Shown: positions 46,061-55,551 of the stretch, piece by piece
Layout of the letters: every line of letters starts with the position of its first letter
Position numbering within the stretch: position 1 is the stretch's first letter
Source: Paraburkholderia xenovorans LB400
GTDB lineage: Bacteria > Pseudomonadota > Gammaproteobacteria > Burkholderiales > Burkholderiaceae
Direction: 5' to 3'
DNA length: 64,000 nucleotides
NCBI RefSeq assembly: GCF_000013645.1
Contig: NC_007951.1
Coordinates: 992,001 to 1,056,000, forward strand
Translations under genes and position numbers: made by a program
Notes under the pieces: generated by a model
The model's database searches: none
Told to the model about the DNA's origin: nothing
The model's input: the letters and a program-made list of their open reading frames with translations, nothing else

Positions 46061-47596
46061 ATGCTTGCTGAACAGCCGGGAAATCCGTCGACAGCGCCGG
46101 CTCCGCTGAAGCATCCCGACAAACTGTATATCGACGGGCAGTGGGTCGCAGCCTCCACCGGAAAGGAGTTTTCGGTCATCTCGCCGGATACGGAAAGCGT
46201 CTATGTCCGGGTCGGCGAGGCAAGCGAGGCCGATATTGAAAAGGCAGTTTCGGCTGCCCGCAAAGCGTTCGATCACGGGCCGTGGCCTCGGCTGAGCCAT
46301 GCGGAGCGAGGCGCTTATCTTCGCGCGATGGCGGAAAAACTGCGGGCGCGCTCGCACGACATGGCCGCGATCTGGCCGCACGAGATGGGCGTCACTTACG
46401 CGTTCGCGCAGTCGTTCATGCCGCGCATCGCGGGCATCTACGACTTCTACGCCAATCTCGGCGACACGTTCGCTTTCGAAGAACGGCACGCCACCAGCTC
46501 GGGAATCGGCAACGGGCTGCTCGTTCGCGAGCCCGTAGGCGTGGTCGGCGCGATCATTCCATGGAATGCGCCCGCGATGATCATCGCGTACAAGCTGGCG
46601 CCCGCGTTGATCGCCGGTTGTACCGTGATCCTCAAGTCTTCGCCGGAAGCGCCGGGCATGGCGCTGATAATCGCAGAGGTCGCGGAGGAAGTCGGTCTGC
46701 CGCCCGGAGTCGTCAACGTGGTCACTGCCGATCGGCAAGCGTCGGACGCGCTGGTGCGAAACGCTGCGGTCGACAAAATAAGCTTTACCGGTTCGAGCGC
46801 GGTCGGCAAGCATATCGGCAGCGTGCTTGCGCAGCGGGTGGGGCGATATACCCTCGAACTGGGCGGCAAGTCGGCCGCTATCGTACTCGACGACTACGAC
46901 CTGGAGACGGCGGCAAAAGCGCTTGCGACGGCAGCAAGCCAGATGACCTGCCAGGTTTGTGCGAGCCTGACCCGCATCATCGTCACCAAAAACCGCCACG
47001 ACCGCCTGCTCGAAGCGCTCGCCTCTGCGTATTCCTCGGTGAAGGTTGGCAGTCCGTTCGATCCCGCCACGCAAATGGGACCTGTGGCCACGCTCAGGCA
47101 GAGAGAGCGTGTCGAGACCTATATCGCGAAAGGCATGCAGGCCGGTTTCACGTTAGCCGCCGGCGGCAAGCGTCCGGTTCACCTGCCGCGTGGGTTCTAT
47201 CTGGAGCCGACGGTGTTCGGCAACGTCAGTAACCGTTCCGAACTCGCTCAGGAGGAGATATTCGGTCCGGTGCTCGCCGTGATTCCCGCCGACAGCGAAG
47301 AGCAGGCAGTCGAGATCGCGAACGATTCCATCTATGGGTTGAGCGGCGCGGTGTTCACCAACGACGTTGATCGAGCCTATTCGGTCGCCCGCAGGGTCCG
47401 CACCGGCAGCGTGGCCCATAACGGGTTCCGCAACGACTTCGGCATCGCTTTCGGCGGCTTCAAACAGTCCGGCATCGGTCGTGAGGGCGGTGTCGAAGGC
47501 TTGATGCCCTATCTCGAGACCAAGACCGTGCTGCTGGAAAAACTGCCGTCGCATCATCAAACAACGCAACCTAGAATAGTGGATTCGCCAGCATGA
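46061..47596 (+). CDS. Aldehyde dehydrogenase
   Basis: A 511-residue NAD(P)-dependent aldehyde dehydrogenase. PWNAPAMIIAYKLAPAL, the Glu in LELGGKSAAIVLDD and FGGFKQSGIGRE are present; the nucleophile Cys is the second Cys in TCQVCASLTR. It overlaps the GMC oxidoreductase gene by four bases (ATGA). An alcohol would be oxidised to aldehyde by the GMC enzyme and then to acid here. Confidence 0.92.
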   Translation: MLAEQPGNPSTAPAPLKHPDKLYIDGQWVAASTGKEFSVISPDTESVYVRVGEASEADIEKAVSAARKAFDHGPWPRLSHAERGAYLRAMAEKLRARSHDMAAIWPHEMGVTYAFAQSFMPRIAGIYDFYANLGDTFAFEERHATSSGIGNGLLVREPVGVVGAIIPWNAPAMIIAYKLAPALIAGCTVILKSSPEAPGMALIIAEVAEEVGLPPGVVNVVTADRQASDALVRNAAVDKISFTGSSAVGKHIGSVLAQRVGRYTLELGGKSAAIVLDDYDLETAAKALATAASQMTCQVCASLTRIIVTKNRHDRLLEALASAYSSVKVGSPFDPATQMGPVATLRQRERVETYIAKGMQAGFTLAAGGKRPVHLPRGFYLEPTVFGNVSNRSELAQEEIFGPVLAVIPADSEEQAVEIANDSIYGLSGAVFTNDVDRAYSVARRVRTGSVAHNGFRNDFGIAFGGFKQSGIGREGGVEGLMPYLETKTVLLEKLPSHHQTTQPRIVDSPA

Positions 47597-49197
47597 CAAA
47601 AACGTACGACTATATCGTTGTCGGGGGTGGCTCGTCCGGTTGCGTGGTAGCCACCCGGCTGGTTGAAGCCGGCTTCGAGGTATTGCTGCTGGAAGCCGGG
47701 CCCGTCGACAAGGATATCTACATCCATATGCCCGCCGGCATGAGAAACGCCCAGAAGTATTCATGGAATTACATGAGCGAAGCGAACCCCGGCTCGGGCG
47801 TGCCTCCGATCCACATTCACCAGGGTCGTGTGCTAGGCGGCGGGAGTTCGGTCAACGGCATGGTGTACGTCCGCGGTTCGGCTCACGACTACGACGACTG
47901 GGACAGGATCTACGGCTGTACCGGCTGGAGTCACAACGACGTGCTGCCTTACTTTATCCGCTCAGAAGGCAACGAAGTCGTGAGCGGGCCGAAGCACGGT
48001 ACGGACGGGAATCTGTGGGTCAGCGAGCACCGCTACCGGCATCCGCTGACGATGGCGTATCTGAGGGCAGCGCAGGAACTCGGCTATCCGTACATCACCG
48101 ATATGAGCGGCGCGACCGAGCAGGAGGGCGTGGGCTTCTGGCAGTGCACGATCCACGAAGGCAAACGCGGTAGTACGGCCCGGGCCTACCTGCAGCGGGT
48201 CATCAAAAGCGATCTGCTGACGGTCGTGACCGGAGCGACCGCCAGGAAGGTGCAGATAGAAAACGGTCGGGCCTGCGGGGTGCGCTACGCTCGCAACGGC
48301 AATTCCGTTACCGATGCGGTTGCGACGAGGGAAGTGATTCTCACGGCCGGTGCATTCGAGACGCCTAAGCTCCTGATGCTCTCCGGTATCGGTCCGGCGC
48401 AGCATCTGAACGAGTTCGGCATCGGGACCATTGCCGACAGTCCGCAGGTCGGTAAGAACTTCCAGGATCACCTGATGGTCTCCATCACGGCCGAAACGCC
48501 GGGCATTCCTAGCTTCCTGCGCGAAGGAGAGGGCCTGCGCAAGATCGCGAATGGGCTGGAATGGCTGACCTTCAACCACGACGGCGTGGTCTCTTCGAAC
48601 GTGCTGGAGGGCGGAGGCTATTTCGACATAAACGACGATGGACGAATCGATACGCAGTTGTTCGTTTTTCCTTTCTATGAAGGCAAGCGCGACGGAAACT
48701 GGACGAAAGCCGATCAGATTCCGGACGGCATGGCGCTCAAGGTCGGCCACGTCTATCCCGAGTCGCGCGGAGAGGTGCTGCTTGGCGGACCCCGGCCCGA
48801 CGACAAGATCCGTCTGAAAGGCAATTACCTGTCGGCCGACGGCGACCTGGACTTGCAGGTGAAGGCGTTCAAGCTGGGGCTGAAATTTTTCGATGCTCCG
48901 TCGTTGAAGAAAATTACCCGGAACGTGGCGCCGAAGTTCTCGGACGACCACGAAATAGCCGATTACGTACGAAAGAACTGTACGACGATATTTCATCCCA
49001 CTTCGACTTGCCGTATGGGAAATTCCCCGCAGAGTTCGGTGGTCGATCTTACGCTGCGCGTGTGGGGAATTGCCAATCTCCGCATCGCTGATGCCTCCGT
49101 TATGCCACACATAGTCAGTGGCAATACAAACGCACCGACGATCATGATCGCGGAGCGAGCGGCAGAAATGATTATTCATGCGTCGTCCCATTCTTGA
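47593..49197 (+). CDS. GMC-family alcohol/choline dehydrogenase-like oxidoreductase
   Basis: A 534-residue FAD enzyme of the glucose-methanol-choline family. The FAD motif YIVVGGGSSGCVVATRL begins at residue 6, GRVLGGGSSVNGMVYVRG near 80 is the first GMC signature, and GAFETPKLLMLSGIGP near 255 the second. The C-terminal FHPTSTCRMG and SGNTNAPTIMIAERAAEMI hold the catalytic His/Asn region. Relatives oxidise choline, polyethylene glycol or aliphatic alcohols. It is translationally coupled to the aldehyde dehydrogenase. Confidence 0.92.
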   Translation: MTKTYDYIVVGGGSSGCVVATRLVEAGFEVLLLEAGPVDKDIYIHMPAGMRNAQKYSWNYMSEANPGSGVPPIHIHQGRVLGGGSSVNGMVYVRGSAHDYDDWDRIYGCTGWSHNDVLPYFIRSEGNEVVSGPKHGTDGNLWVSEHRYRHPLTMAYLRAAQELGYPYITDMSGATEQEGVGFWQCTIHEGKRGSTARAYLQRVIKSDLLTVVTGATARKVQIENGRACGVRYARNGNSVTDAVATREVILTAGAFETPKLLMLSGIGPAQHLNEFGIGTIADSPQVGKNFQDHLMVSITAETPGIPSFLREGEGLRKIANGLEWLTFNHDGVVSSNVLEGGGYFDINDDGRIDTQLFVFPFYEGKRDGNWTKADQIPDGMALKVGHVYPESRGEVLLGGPRPDDKIRLKGNYLSADGDLDLQVKAFKLGLKFFDAPSLKKITRNVAPKFSDDHEIADYVRKNCTTIFHPTSTCRMGNSPQSSVVDLTLRVWGIANLRIADASVMPHIVSGNTNAPTIMIAERAAEMIIHASSHS

Positions 49198-49290
49198 AAT
49201 CGTGCAGCAGGGAGCGAACGAACCGACTCGCGATCTGAATCGCTGACACGGTTATTGACACATTGTGATTTCGGTTTCGATGTCCGGGAA

Positions 49291-49324
49291 AGGGCACTGA
49301 ACCACGCCCGTGGTCCAGTGCCCT
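49291..49324. terminator. Long hairpin between convergent genes
   Basis: AGGGCACTGAACCAC (49291-49305) pairs with GTGGTCCAGTGCCCT (49310-49324) with one mismatch and a 4-base loop. It lies between the convergent GMC and TetR genes. On the minus strand TTT follows the stem, so it may end the TetR transcript; on the plus strand there is no T-run. Confidence 0.65.
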
Positions 49325-49353
49325 GCAAAGTTCGGCCTTGATCCGACAAGAAA

Positions 49354-50016
49354 TTACTTCCGGTTTGCAGAAGTGGCGTTGTATTGCTCGATGTAAGACT
49401 TGATGATCGACTGCCACGCACGAAGCGTACGATTGAATCGTGCACGATCGTGCTGCCAGAGACGGCGCACTGCTAGGCCGCGAATGATACTGTTCGTCAG
49501 CCACAACACGTCTTCCGCAATCGCCTTGGGTATGCCCGAGTCTATCAGCGCCTCCACCCAAACGGATTCGACCGGCAAGCGGCTGCTGCGTGAAATCGAG
49601 TGAATTTGAATCGGACCATCCGGCTCCCGCAGGTTCAGCGCGGCAAATTCCAGCCCGATGAGGAACAGATCGCTGAAGAAGAAATCCTGGCTGTCCTTGA
49701 TGAGCGCGGCGATCGTTTCATCCACGGAGCGCGGGCGATGTGCACGGATGGCACCTCGTTCCGCTGTTCCGCTAAACGCGTACTCGAGAGTCGCAATGAT
49801 CAGTTTATCCTTTGAAGGAAAGTGATGTGTTAGCGCTCCACGCGAGACTTGGGCCAACTCTGCGACATCTGCAGTGCGAAAACCCACGTACCCCTTTTTG
49901 GCGAGCACCTGCACCGAGGCGTCGAGTAATCGGCCTCGCGTCTCCTCTGTTCGCTCTGCCTGAGTACGCCGCCCACCGCCGGTAGTGCCAGGCCCTTTGA
50001 CGCGTGAAACTGCCAT
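49354..50016 (-). CDS. TetR-family regulator, second CymR-like protein
   Basis: A TetR-type regulator of about 220 residues. The HTH (RRTQAERTEETRGRLLDAS, GYVGFRTADV, VSRGALTHHFPSKDKLI) is close to the first TetR and to CymR. The C-terminal part, with WLTNSIIRGLAVRRLWQHD, RARFNRTL and a long helix, also matches CymR, perhaps better than the first one does. The start is uncertain: ATGs at 50025 and 50016 are both possible. It probably binds the palindrome at 43461-43482, and because of its likeness may also cross-bind CymR-type operators. Confidence 0.87.
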   Translation of the reverse strand: MAVSRVKGPGTTGGGRRTQAERTEETRGRLLDASVQVLAKKGYVGFRTADVAELAQVSRGALTHHFPSKDKLIIATLEYAFSGTAERGAIRAHRPRSVDETIAALIKDSQDFFFSDLFLIGLEFAALNLREPDGPIQIHSISRSSRLPVESVWVEALIDSGIPKAIAEDVLWLTNSIIRGLAVRRLWQHDRARFNRTLRAWQSIIKSYIEQYNATSANRK

Positions 50017-50193
50017 CAGGAACATGTCATGAAAGTTTTGGAGGAAGTAGGTTAGCACAGGCCCCAACTGTACTGACCGTTAGATCCGGCGCACGAATCT
50101 CCGTGAAGCGCCTAGATCCAGTCTCTAACGAGTCTCTTGCATTGTGAATGGGTCTCCGTGCCGAGAGACCTCCCGCAACACATCCACTTGATG

Positions 50194-50935
50194 TCATTGC
50201 GTCACGGTGGATCGCCAGCTACGGCGCACGGTGAGGCCGATCACCGATGTCGCGTGAGCATGCGGTGTGCCGATCTGCGCGGGCAGGCTGTTACGGATAT
50301 GCAACGCAGCCTGATCCGGGTCCAGGAGCGCGAGGAAATCGCTGTTCGTGGGGAACCTGCCGATAATCATGACCGAGGCGCATTCGATCGGCGGGGGCGG
50401 CAGCGCACGGCTGCGGAACAGTTCTTCTCATTCGCTGCGCAACGCCGAATTCGGCGGCCCTACGGTCCCCCTGATAGGCCTTAAGCGCATCGAGGCGGAC
50501 GGATTCCTGCGCGGTGGGCGGATGCCGGCTGCCGCCGTCGACAATCAAGCGATCTTCGAAAAGCGGCTTCTGTGCGAGATCTGAGATCTCGTAGTCGCGC
50601 ACTTCGCCGACGATCAAATCAATGATGCCATCGCGCAACGGCTCGACGAGGTCGGCCCAACTGCCTTCATGTACCCGGAAATGCCGCCCAGTCAGTTTCG
50701 GCGTTCATGCACGCCATGGCCTTCGACCATCTCGCCGACAGGCAAAATGAGCATGCTGTCGGCACGCCGTTCGCAGAGAGCGTGGGGGGCGCCGTTGCTC
50801 AAATTTTAGAATAGCGTGTGTCAGCATCGGCTGGGACAAGCCAATGTGCCGGGCCGCCGCGCTCACGCTACCGTGTTCGTAAATCGCCAGCATTGCCTGC
50901 AAGCGCCGGTTGAGTTGAATGAGATCGTGAAGCAT
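50194..50935 (-). pseudogene. Decayed double-HTH LysR paralogue
   Basis: The minus strand starts with a LysR HTH (MLAIYEHGSVSAAARHIGLS) closely like the gene at 25093-26310. It then jumps to the effector domain (GSWADLVEPLRDGIIDLIVG), so the second HTH and part of the effector domain are deleted. Further on a frameshift leads into MIIGRFPTNSDFLALLDPDQ and a C-terminus like that of the intact gene. It cannot make a working regulator. The pair suggests an old duplication, with the two copies now at the two ends of the catabolic region. Confidence 0.82.
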
Positions 50936-51473
50936 TGCCCATTATCAGGACAGCGATGCGTGGTGGCGTCGCCCGCACGCATCTGTTTGATCAGCTTCTG
51001 CAGCAAATTGAACAACTGCAGGTCGGCCAGCACGACGAAGTGCACCGGTTGCGTTGGAGGCCTTCTAGGAGCGCCGATGATTTCAATACGCGCGCAATCG
51101 GCCAAGACCTTGTTGGACTTCATCGCCGTCATGGTGCGATCGACAAGCTTCCGTCGATTAGCGCGACGATTTTTTTAGAATTCGCTCACATCGCACGGAA
51201 ACCGATCGCCATGGCGCGCTCGTATGCGAGCCACACGATGTCTATCGCCATGAGTACGTTTTCGCCAACCCGGCAAGTGGCGGCGCCCAATTCGACTATG
51301 CTGAGCCTCGCACTGTGCGGTCCTGCCTGATATGCTTACTGGGTTACGCTGTTTGGAAACGAGCTGCGGGTTGGAGGCGAGCTAAGTTATAAGACGCAGA
51401 CTCGGCATCATACGGGGGCTTTCGCCGTTACACCAAACGGGGCGCCACATCGATACCACAGGACTGATTGAAC
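50936..51473. other. Stretch without a recognised gene
   Basis: On the minus strand, pieces in different frames look protein-like (for example VELGAATCRVGENVLMAIDI and PVHFVVLADLQLFNLLQKL), broken by stops at about 51175 and later. This fits the remnant of a gene upstream of the decayed LysR, perhaps its former target or neighbour. I cannot name the family. Confidence 0.35.
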
Positions 51474-51968
51474 ATGACCGACCAAACTTCTACGCGGTTT
51501 CCTCCGACGAGGGACGCCCATGCCCCGGTACCATCCGGCGACAATAGTTTCGCATGGTCTGATGCGCGCCTGTTGGGCTTCGCATTGATGGACGAGGTGC
51601 ACAAAGAATTCTATGCGGTTGCGCTGAATCTGGTGACCTGCACCGACGCGACGGCTGCCACCGCGATAGACCGGTTCGAAAGACATGCGGTTAGCCATTT
51701 CGAGCAGGAGGACCAGTGGATGCGCTCGACGAACTTTCCCCCACGTGACTGCCATATTGACGAACATGCCGCCGTCTTGAAGTCGGTCAGTGAAGTCAAG
51801 GAGGCGGTCGAACAGGGGCGGGCCGGCGCCGAAATGGTTCGAGATCTTGGCATGCACCTCTTCGAGTGGTTTCCTGGACACGCGGACTATCTCGACTCTG
51901 CGCTGGCGGCATGGATGATGAAGCGGACGATGGGTGGAAAGCCTGTTGTGCTAAGACGGAAAATTTGA
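51474..51968 (+). CDS. Bacteriohemerythrin-like protein
   Basis: A 164-residue protein with the hemerythrin four-helix signature: H in MDEVHKEFY, HFEQEDQWM, HIDEHAAVL and HLFEWFPGHADYLD. These supply the His, Glu and Asp ligands of a di-iron, O2-binding site. Family members carry or sense oxygen in the cytoplasm. The N-terminal 25 residues are polar and without homology. The ATG at 51474 is chosen; a TTG six bases earlier is possible. Not in an operon. Confidence 0.88.
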   Translation: MTDQTSTRFPPTRDAHAPVPSGDNSFAWSDARLLGFALMDEVHKEFYAVALNLVTCTDATAATAIDRFERHAVSHFEQEDQWMRSTNFPPRDCHIDEHAAVLKSVSEVKEAVEQGRAGAEMVRDLGMHLFEWFPGHADYLDSALAAWMMKRTMGGKPVVLRRKI

Positions 51969-52251
51969 CTGCGCGTTGGTGCCCGGAGGAGCCGAGCAAT
52001 GTTCGATTGAGCCCCCGAAATCTAATGTAGCGAGTTACTTTGAAGCTGAAAAGGAACGGCGCCGACGTTCGGGCAAGTCAATCATTCTGCCGGCTTATGG
52101 CAGAAGCGCGTTTTGCAAGAGCTCCATTAACCGCGTACCGCTCGCCGGTTATTGCAACGTAAATCAGTGGGGTTGACTAGATCCTATGGAGCAGGAAAGC
52201 CGGCTCACTGACGCCTAAAATCAGCGTGTCGAGGTTTGCTCAAGGGAGAGC
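51969..52251. other. Spacer before the IS110-type gene
   Basis: No gene is recognised. IS110-family elements often lack clear inverted repeats, and part of this stretch probably belongs to the element. I could not place its ends. Confidence 0.4.
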
Positions 52252-53403
52252 ATGATGCGTACAGACCAGACAGATATGACGAACGCCGGCGAGGTGGTGC
52301 TTGCCGTATCACTCGAACTGGCGAGATCGAAGCGGAAGGTTGCGCTGCACGACGGCCGGCGCGACAGCCCAGCCATTCACACGGTCGCGCAACTCCAGTC
52401 GGCTGCCCGGCTGCAAGCCGTAGTAAGCCTGATTGAACAGCATCGACAGAAGTGGGCACTGCCGGCCAGTACACGGGTCGTGGTGAGCTATGAGGCGGGC
52501 CAAGACGCGTTCTGGATCTGCCGCGCACTACAGGCTCGCGGGATCGAATGTTATGTCGTCGAGCCCGCGAGCATTCCCGTCGAGCGCCATAAACGGCGCG
52601 CGAAGACGGACCGGCTCGATGTCATCAAACTGGTCATCAACCTGCGTGCATGGCTGCGCGGCGAACGTGACCGTATGCACGTGGTTCACGTACCGTCACC
52701 GCAGGACGAAGCGTCACGCCATCTGATGCGCGATCGCGAACAACTGCAGAAAGAAGTGCTCCAGCATCGCGACCGCATGCGCAAGCTACTGGCCACGAAC
52801 GGCTGCCAGGATGAGGTCGACAGCCGGAAGTTCGCCGGGCGGCTCGCCCGCAGCGAAGTGCGGTGTCACGATGGCGTGCCACTGCCCACCGAGCTCCGCG
52901 AACGGCTACTGCGCGAGTGTGAACGGCTGGCGCTGGCTGAAGCGCAACTGGCCGCACTGGAGAAGGCGCGTCCGGCGAGTCTGCCCGCGCGCGAGCGCAT
53001 CAATCACCTCACGCGTCTGAGCGGCATCGGCCTAGTTGGCGGTTCGAGGCTGGCGCTGGAGTTGTTCTGGCGACAGTTCAGCAACCGCCGGCAGGTCGGC
53101 GCGTGCGTAGGCCTCGTACCGCAGCCTTACGACAGCGGCGAGAGCCAGGTCGACCAGGGCATCAGCGAACAGGGCAACCGGCCTGTCCGGGCACTGCCGA
53201 TCGAGATGGCGTGGTCATGGATCCGCTACCGGCCCAGTAGCACGCTAACGAAGTGGTTCAAAGAGCGTACCCAGGGCACGGGTCCGAACCGCCGGGCGCG
53301 ACGCATTGCAATCGTCGCGGTGGCACGACGTCTCGTGATTGCGCTATGGCGTTATCTGAAGGATGGCGTGATCCCCGAAGGGGCGACGCTGAAACCGGCT
53401 TAA
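52252..53403 (+). CDS. IS110-family transposase
   Basis: A 383-residue transposase with the N-terminal DEDD (RuvC-like) domain and C-terminal Transposase_20 domain. VVSYEAGQDAFWICRALQAR, then KRRAKTDRLDVIKLV, are typical; the first acidic position is E in VSLELARSKRKVAL, as in a known subgroup. The C-terminal part has LSGIGLVGGSRLALELF, VGACVGLVPQPYDSGES and the catalytic-Ser region QGISEQGNRPVRAL. It is full length and without stops. IS110 elements use an RNA-guided bridge mechanism in recent work; a guide would lie in the flanks. Confidence 0.9.
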   Translation: MMRTDQTDMTNAGEVVLAVSLELARSKRKVALHDGRRDSPAIHTVAQLQSAARLQAVVSLIEQHRQKWALPASTRVVVSYEAGQDAFWICRALQARGIECYVVEPASIPVERHKRRAKTDRLDVIKLVINLRAWLRGERDRMHVVHVPSPQDEASRHLMRDREQLQKEVLQHRDRMRKLLATNGCQDEVDSRKFAGRLARSEVRCHDGVPLPTELRERLLRECERLALAEAQLAALEKARPASLPARERINHLTRLSGIGLVGGSRLALELFWRQFSNRRQVGACVGLVPQPYDSGESQVDQGISEQGNRPVRALPIEMAWSWIRYRPSSTLTKWFKERTQGTGPNRRARRIAIVAVARRLVIALWRYLKDGVIPEGATLKPA

Positions 53404-53749
53404 GCCATTGAGGTCTGGCAGGAAGATACCGTTCAATAGGATACGCAATGCACATGGCCGGAAGTGAACATGCCCGTAACAGAGCCGGGTTGCTCCACGC
53501 AACCGATTCTCTAGATGGAGCATGTTTCCGATGATTGATTGCGGCGTAACGCGCATGCAGGATGAGGCGTGACTTCACGCCAGCGGATAGAAGGTGGTGA
53601 GACGTCAACTCTCACGAGCGCAAGAGCCGGCTTCAGACCATCGTGGATTGCAGCAACCGCAACCGCCCGTTCTCCACGGCGGAGAGGATTCGCATATTGA
53701 TCAATTATCGAAATTTTCCAGACCACTTGACAAAGGACTGCTCATAGAA
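53404..53749. other. Spacer between IS110 and IS5 elements
   Basis: No gene is recognised in about 346 bases. Part of it may be the 3' non-coding end of the IS110 element. I see no clear repeat or promoter. Confidence 0.4.
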
Positions 53750-54570
53750 GGCTCTATTCACATTTTCACGAATGGCCCAAACGCACAGGCAAGGTAGGCG
53801 AACACCAGGTAGCTGTCCGCGACCTTGCCGTAACGAGTGGTGACTCGACGAAAGTGCTTGATGCGGTTAAAGAAGCGTTCGATCACATTGCGCGTGCGGT
53901 AGAGCATCCGACTGTAGCGTCGTGTCGACTTGCGGTTCGAGCGCGGCGGAATGACAACTTTGGCACCGGTGGAGCGAACCGCCTGCACAAAGGCACGGGA
54001 GTCGTACCCCTTGTCGGCAATGACTGCCTTGGCGCGCAAACGCTTGACAAGCTCCTTCGCACACGAGATGTCATGAACCTGTCCTTCAGTCACGATCAGT
54101 CGCAACGGTCTGCCTGCTGCTCCGCGGCCAGATGCAGCTTGGTACTCAGGCCGCCCCGCGAACGCCCAAGCGCCTGCGGGCCGCTTTTTTGATGCGCTGG
54201 CCGAATGCGGGTGTGCTCGCACGATGGTCGAGTCGATCAGTATGTGTTCGACCTCCGTCTCTCCAGCCATCGCAAGCGCGATGCGCTGCCAGACACCTCT
54301 GCGTCGCCATCGCGCGAAGCGCATGTACACGGTGTGCCAGCGACCGAATTCCGCTGGAAGGTCGCGCCACGGACTGCCGGTATGACCAATCCACAATACC
54401 GCTTCGAGGAACCAGCGGTTGTCCGTAGCCGTTCGACCTCGATCGCCTTCCTTGCCCGGCAGGATCGCTTCGACTCTCTTCCATACGTCGTCGCTCGGCA
54501 GTGTTCGAATCATCCTGTCTCGCGTACGCAAAAGACAGGATTAAACACATTTCGGCAAATGTAAACAGCC
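53750..54570 (-). mobile_element. IS5-family element (IS427-like)
   Basis: About 0.82 kb with imperfect inverted ends: GGCTCTATTCACATTT at 53750 and, as complement, GGCTGTTTACATTT ending at 54570. It contains one transposase gene on the minus strand. I could not find a convincing target duplication. Confidence 0.75.
53758..54531 (-). CDS. IS5-family transposase with an out-of-frame block
   Basis: A 257-residue open frame. The N-terminal half (VWKRVEAILPGK, WRDLPAEFGRWHTVYMRFARW, ILIDSTIVRAHPHSASASKK) and C-terminal half (LIVTEGQVHDI, IADKGYDSRAFV, NVIERFFNRIKHFRRV) are normal IS5 DDE transposase. Between them about 25 residues are odd; in another frame the same DNA reads GPQALGRSRGGLSTKLHLAA, the family sequence. 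So two compensating shifts exist, one at the A6 run near 54186. A6 slippage may restore part of the frame, as in IS427 elements, but the second shift makes activity doubtful. Confidence 0.8.
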   Translation of the reverse strand: MRTRDRMIRTLPSDDVWKRVEAILPGKEGDRGRTATDNRWFLEAVLWIGHTGSPWRDLPAEFGRWHTVYMRFARWRRRGVWQRIALAMAGETEVEHILIDSTIVRAHPHSASASKKRPAGAWAFAGRPEYQAASGRGAAGRPLRLIVTEGQVHDISCAKELVKRLRAKAVIADKGYDSRAFVQAVRSTGAKVVIPPRSNRKSTRRYSRMLYRTRNVIERFFNRIKHFRRVTTRYGKVADSYLVFAYLACAFGPFVKM

Positions 54571-54636
54571 CCCAGTGTTCCGTCCCAGAAATAACTTTAC
54601 ATTGAATTGTGCTGTTCTATGATCAGGTCATGTTGA

Positions 54637-55368
54637 GTGGAGACGATCATGGGGGGCAAGGGAATCGAGGTTGTCATGTCTGAAGTGGAGCGGGAGCAAC
54701 TGCTGTCAATGAGCCGTTCGCGTTCGCTGCCTCATTCGCTGGTGCGCCGGGCAAAGATCGTCCTGATGGCAGCAGACGGCCATACGAATCACGAAATCGC
54801 GACGCAATGTGAAGTCACATCCCCTGCGATCACGCATTGGAAAAGGCGCTTTGTCGCGCAGGGGCTTGCCGGTCTGCATGACGAAGCGCGCCCGGGGCGA
54901 CCGCGCGCGCATGACGATGAAACGGTAGCCGAATTGCTGGCGAAGGTGCTGCATGAGAAGCCGGATGGGGCAACGCACTGGAGCGTGCGTTCTGCCGCTG
55001 CGCAAACGGGTATTTCGAAGAGTTCGGTGGCGCGGTATCTGTCGCTGTTCGGCGTGCAGCCTCATCGATCGAAGAGTTTCAAGCTGTCTACTGATCCATA
55101 CTTCGTCGAGAAGGTACGCGATATTGTTGGGCTGTATCTGAGCCCACCGACCAATGCGCTGGTGCTGTGCGTTGACGAGAAGAGCTAGTGCCAGGCACTC
55201 GAACGGACGCAGCCGGTGCTGCCGATGGGTCTGGGCTACCTTGAGGGAGTGACGCACGACTATATTCGGCACGGCACGACAACCTTGTTTGCTGCGCTCA
55301 ATGCTGCGACGGGCGAGGTCATCACGCAATGCAGGTCGCGTCACCGGCATCAGGAGTTTCTGGCCTTT
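54637..55368 (+). pseudogene. IS630-family transposase remnant with a nonsense codon
   Basis: The frame encodes an IS630 N-terminal HTH and the first part of the DDE domain (VLCVDEKS). An in-frame TAG at 55186-55188 stands where relatives have Gln ([13 protein letters not shown]). The family sequence continues after it ([20 protein letters not shown]) and is cut off near HRHQEFLAF, so the second D and the E are missing. It is a different, older IS630 than the complete one that follows. Confidence 0.88.
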
Positions 55369-55502
55369 CCGAAACACGTTTATCTCGACAGCCTGGGGCC
55401 TTCAATCGGCCGCCTGCCAAGCGGCTAAGGAGGGAACACGTTAGGGTCGGGACCATTCGTGGTTGGCTTGCACGGCAATGCGAATTCTCTCAATGACCAC
55501 TA
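55369..55502. other. Short spacer before the complete IS630
   Basis: This 134-base stretch follows the cut end of the older IS630. No gene is recognised. It ends in the TA (55501-55502) that was duplicated when the next element inserted. Confidence 0.4.
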
Positions 55503-55551
55503 GTATTGTGAGTTAGAAATTCATTGAATAAATTGTCGCCTATAGTAGTGT

